From Burkholderiaceae bacterium DAT-1 (GTDB taxonomy: Bacteria; Pseudomonadota; Gammaproteobacteria; Burkholderiales; Chitinimonadaceae), in assembly GCA_019084025.1 (NCBI GenBank), contig JAHRBI010000002.1, positions 186,001-250,000 of the forward strand: 64,000 bases of DNA, read 5' to 3'. Every line of letters starts with the position of its first letter. The stretch's first letter is position 1. Below are positions 62,453 to 64,000 of this stretch, piece by piece. The position numbers were made by a program, and so were the translations under genes. The notes beneath the pieces were generated by a model, which had not been told where the DNA came from, made no database searches, and worked only from the letters and a program-made list of their open reading frames with translations.

Positions 62453-63390
62453 AACACCAGCTTTTCACCAAATGCGGCTTCGTAATCACGGGCGATTGAA
62501 ACCTGATCGAAGTGATGGTTCTGGGCGCCACGGTTGGCGACCTTGATCGAACCGATCAGGCTGGCCAGCTGGCCGGTCGTCTTCCAATCCCAGCCCTGCT
62601 CGATACCATAGAGCAGACCTGCGCGGTAGGCATCGCCGCAGCCCGTTGGGTCGACCACCTGCTTCGGTACAACCGGGGCGATTTCGATTTTTTCGCCATT
62701 GGTATAAATCAGCGAACCCTGCGACCCCAGTGTGACGATCAGTGCCTTGCAACGACCGGCGATATCCTCAATGGTCTGGCCTGTTTTGACGCGGACCAGT
62801 TCTGCTTCGTAATCGTTGAAGGTCACGTAATCAGCAGCATCGATACATTCGATCAGATCAGCGCCAGAAAGTAGTGGCGTGCCCTGGCCCGGATCGAACA
62901 CGAACGGGATACCTGCTGCCTTGAGATCACGGCTACGTTGCACCATGGCGGTCAGTGAATCCGGCCCCACATGGCCCAGTGTCAGCTCGGATTGAACATG
63001 CGCAAAGCTGTTCTCGCCTGACTTGTCCATTGCACCCGGATGGAATGCCGTAATTTGATTGTCGGAGATATCGGTGGTGATAAAACACTGCGGTGTGTAG
63101 TGATCAGCCAGTTCGCGCACGCAATCCATGCGCACACCCTTGCTCTCAAGGCGCGCACGATAGTCGCCAAAATCGTGACCCACAGTGGCCATCACGATCG
63201 GATTGCCGCCCAGCAATTTCAGGCTGTAGGCGATATTGCCCGCACATCCGCCATACTCGCGGCGCATTTCCGGCACCAGAAATGAGACCGACAGCATGTG
63301 GACTTTTTCCGGCAGGATGTGGTTTTTGAAATGATCCGGGAACACCATGATGGTGTCGAATGCAACGGAGCCGCAAATCAGGGTGGCCAT
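62449..63390 (-). CDS. PfkB-family carbohydrate/adenosine kinase
   Basis: A cytoplasmic ribokinase-fold kinase of 313 residues. The N-terminal ICGSVAFDTIMVFPDHF, the YGGCAGNIAYSLKLLGG motif near 47-63 (substrate binding) and the C-terminal DPTGCGDAYRAGLLYG near 250-265 (anion hole and catalytic Asp) are typical of PfkB. The overall pattern is closest to bacterial adenosine-kinase-like members often annotated 'carbohydrate kinase family'. AAGGAATAAGG precedes the ATG. The substrate cannot be fixed from sequence. Confidence 0.92.
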   Translation of the reverse strand: MATLICGSVAFDTIMVFPDHFKNHILPEKVHMLSVSFLVPEMRREYGGCAGNIAYSLKLLGGNPIVMATVGHDFGDYRARLESKGVRMDCVRELADHYTPQCFITTDISDNQITAFHPGAMDKSGENSFAHVQSELTLGHVGPDSLTAMVQRSRDLKAAGIPFVFDPGQGTPLLSGADLIECIDAADYVTFNDYEAELVRVKTGQTIEDIAGRCKALIVTLGSQGSLIYTNGEKIEIAPVVPKQVVDPTGCGDAYRAGLLYGIEQGWDWKTTGQLASLIGSIKVANRGAQNHHFDQVSIARDYEAAFGEKLVF

Positions 63391-63503
63391 GCGCCTTATT
63401 CCTTAGTCGAGCGACGGATACAAATCCGCAAATAATTGATTGGTGAAGTGGGCATTCGTGCCGGACATTCCGGACTGACACATTTTGAACGCACAAACCC
63501 ACT

Positions 63504-63512
63504 ATTATATCA
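63504..63512 (-). promoter_or_regulatory. Extended -10 promoter of the PfkB kinase gene
   Basis: On the minus strand TGATATAAT is a perfect extended -10 (TGn-TATAAT) about 115 bases before the kinase ATG. The -35 region is poor, as is common for extended -10 promoters. In the leader, CCGGA-CAT-TCCGG (63461-63473) can form a small hairpin. Confidence 0.6.
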
Positions 63513-63658
63513 AAGTGACCAAAGAGTATTTAAGCACTTTTTTACGATTTTTTATCCCTGAAGGGTGGTTTCTGCTTTTCGTCAGCGAATGAAATCGTTA
63601 ACCTAGGCGGGATTGACCTGAGTAGCCTCTTGTCTGAAACATCGACCAGGAATGGACC

Positions 63659-64000
63659 ATGAAGATTGAATTCACGATCCGCGATGCGGTGGCCGGTGAT
63701 GCACCTGCTATTCACCGACTTGTTCGCGAACTGGCCGACTACGAAAATCTAGCGCATATCTGTACGGGAACCGTCGAGCGACTGAATGAGCATTTGTTTG
63801 GCGAGCGCCCCTTTATTGAAGCAATGATTGCCGAAGTGGATCGCGGTGGCGAGCCATATCCCGTGGCCTTTGCGCTGTATTATCACAATTACTCTACGTT
63901 TCTGGCCAAACCGGGTTTGTTCCTGGAAGACCTTTTTGTGCTACCCGAATACCGTCGAAACGGAATTGGCGAGCGCCTGTTTCGTGAGTTGGCGAGCCGT
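63659..64000 (+). CDS. GNAT acetyltransferase, N-terminal part (runs off window)
   Basis: An open frame begins at ATG 63659 with AGGA eight bases upstream and runs 114 codons to the window edge. The sequence follows the GNAT fold: IRDAVAGDAPAIHRLVRELADYEN at the N-terminus, PVAFALYYHNYSTFLAKPGLFLEDLFVLPEYRRNGIG later, which contains the acetyl-CoA pyrophosphate loop R-R-N-G-I-G. The HNYSTFL-kPGL-LEDLFV run is typical of the spermidine/spermine N1-acetyltransferase and thialysine acetyltransferase group. Only the C-terminal part is missing. The substrate (polyamine, thialysine or other amine) remains open. Confidence 0.88.
   Translation, partial: MKIEFTIRDAVAGDAPAIHRLVRELADYENLAHICTGTVERLNEHLFGERPFIEAMIAEVDRGGEPYPVAFALYYHNYSTFLAKPGLFLEDLFVLPEYRRNGIGERLFRELASR

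Noticed and set aside
1-64000. CRISPR arrays, prophage, integrases or insertion sequences
   Set aside because: No regularly spaced repeats, transposase or integrase motifs, or terminal repeats were seen; the tRNA cluster is not followed by an integrase.

Overview
The window reads as chromosomal DNA of a betaproteobacterium. Gene order points to the Neisseriales or a neighbouring order: pilB-pilC-pilD-coaE-zapD-yacG, ffh / rpsP-rimM-trmD-rplS, ubiE-(NYN)-ubiJ-ubiB, phoB-phoR, and rnfB next to nth. A complete N-acetylglucosamine (GlcNAc) catabolic operon would fit a chitin-using relative. I see no rRNA, CRISPR array, prophage or insertion sequence. Coding density is high and most genes are housekeeping.

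Layout. 1-2.8 kb: an edge-truncated HDOD-like gene, apaH, and an olsB-olsA pair (ornithine-lipid type). 2.9-8.4 kb (minus): pilB, pilC, pilD, coaE, zapD, yacG, which covers type IV pilus assembly, CoA synthesis and division. 8.5-10.6 kb (minus): a CorC-type membrane protein and a YpjD/CcsA-like protein. 10.7-14.3 kb (plus): ffh, rpsP, rimM, trmD, rplS, then a strong terminator. 14.3-21.2 kb (minus): the GlcNAc operon (kinase, GntR repressor, nagA, SIS-type deaminase, solute-binding protein, two permeases), read from a promoter carrying repeated TGATACCA sites. 21.4-24.9 kb (plus): nudJ-like gene, mnmA, Xaa-Pro aminopeptidase. 25-27 kb: a cytochrome c, a thioesterase and an uncharacterised protein. 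27.2-29.5 kb: a cysteine desulfurase / persulfide-dioxygenase-like / rhodanese triple fusion. 29.5-35 kb (minus): mtfA, a metallophosphoesterase, a Tat-exported dienelactone hydrolase, ppc. 35.1-39.2 kb (minus): a DUF971 gene, ubiE, an NYN-domain gene, ubiJ, ubiB. 39.5-44 kb: phoB-phoR, tal, an AsnC-type regulator and a LysE exporter. 44-49.5 kb (minus): kup, then a SBP-less NitT/TauT-type ABC system translationally coupled to a cytochrome c lipoprotein. 49.6-55.3 kb (minus): folD, pyrD, an unknown membrane protein, rnfB, an RnfC-like ferredoxin, a short RnfD-like protein, nth, ampD. 55.4-55.8 kb: tRNA-Pro, tRNA-Arg, tRNA-His and a terminator. 55.9-64 kb: an SPFH protein, a hybrid histidine kinase with a partner response regulator, a chromosomal FosA-type enzyme, a PfkB kinase and a truncated acetyltransferase.

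The points most worth a second look are the three-domain sulfur enzyme (27.2 kb), the reduced Rnf-like cluster lacking rnfA/G/E and the NADH-binding half of RnfC (50.8-53.4 kb), the ABC-cytochrome coupling (44-47.5 kb), the NYN gene inside the ubiquinone operon, and the regulatory architecture of the nag operon. All functions come from motif recognition by eye; no database search was run.
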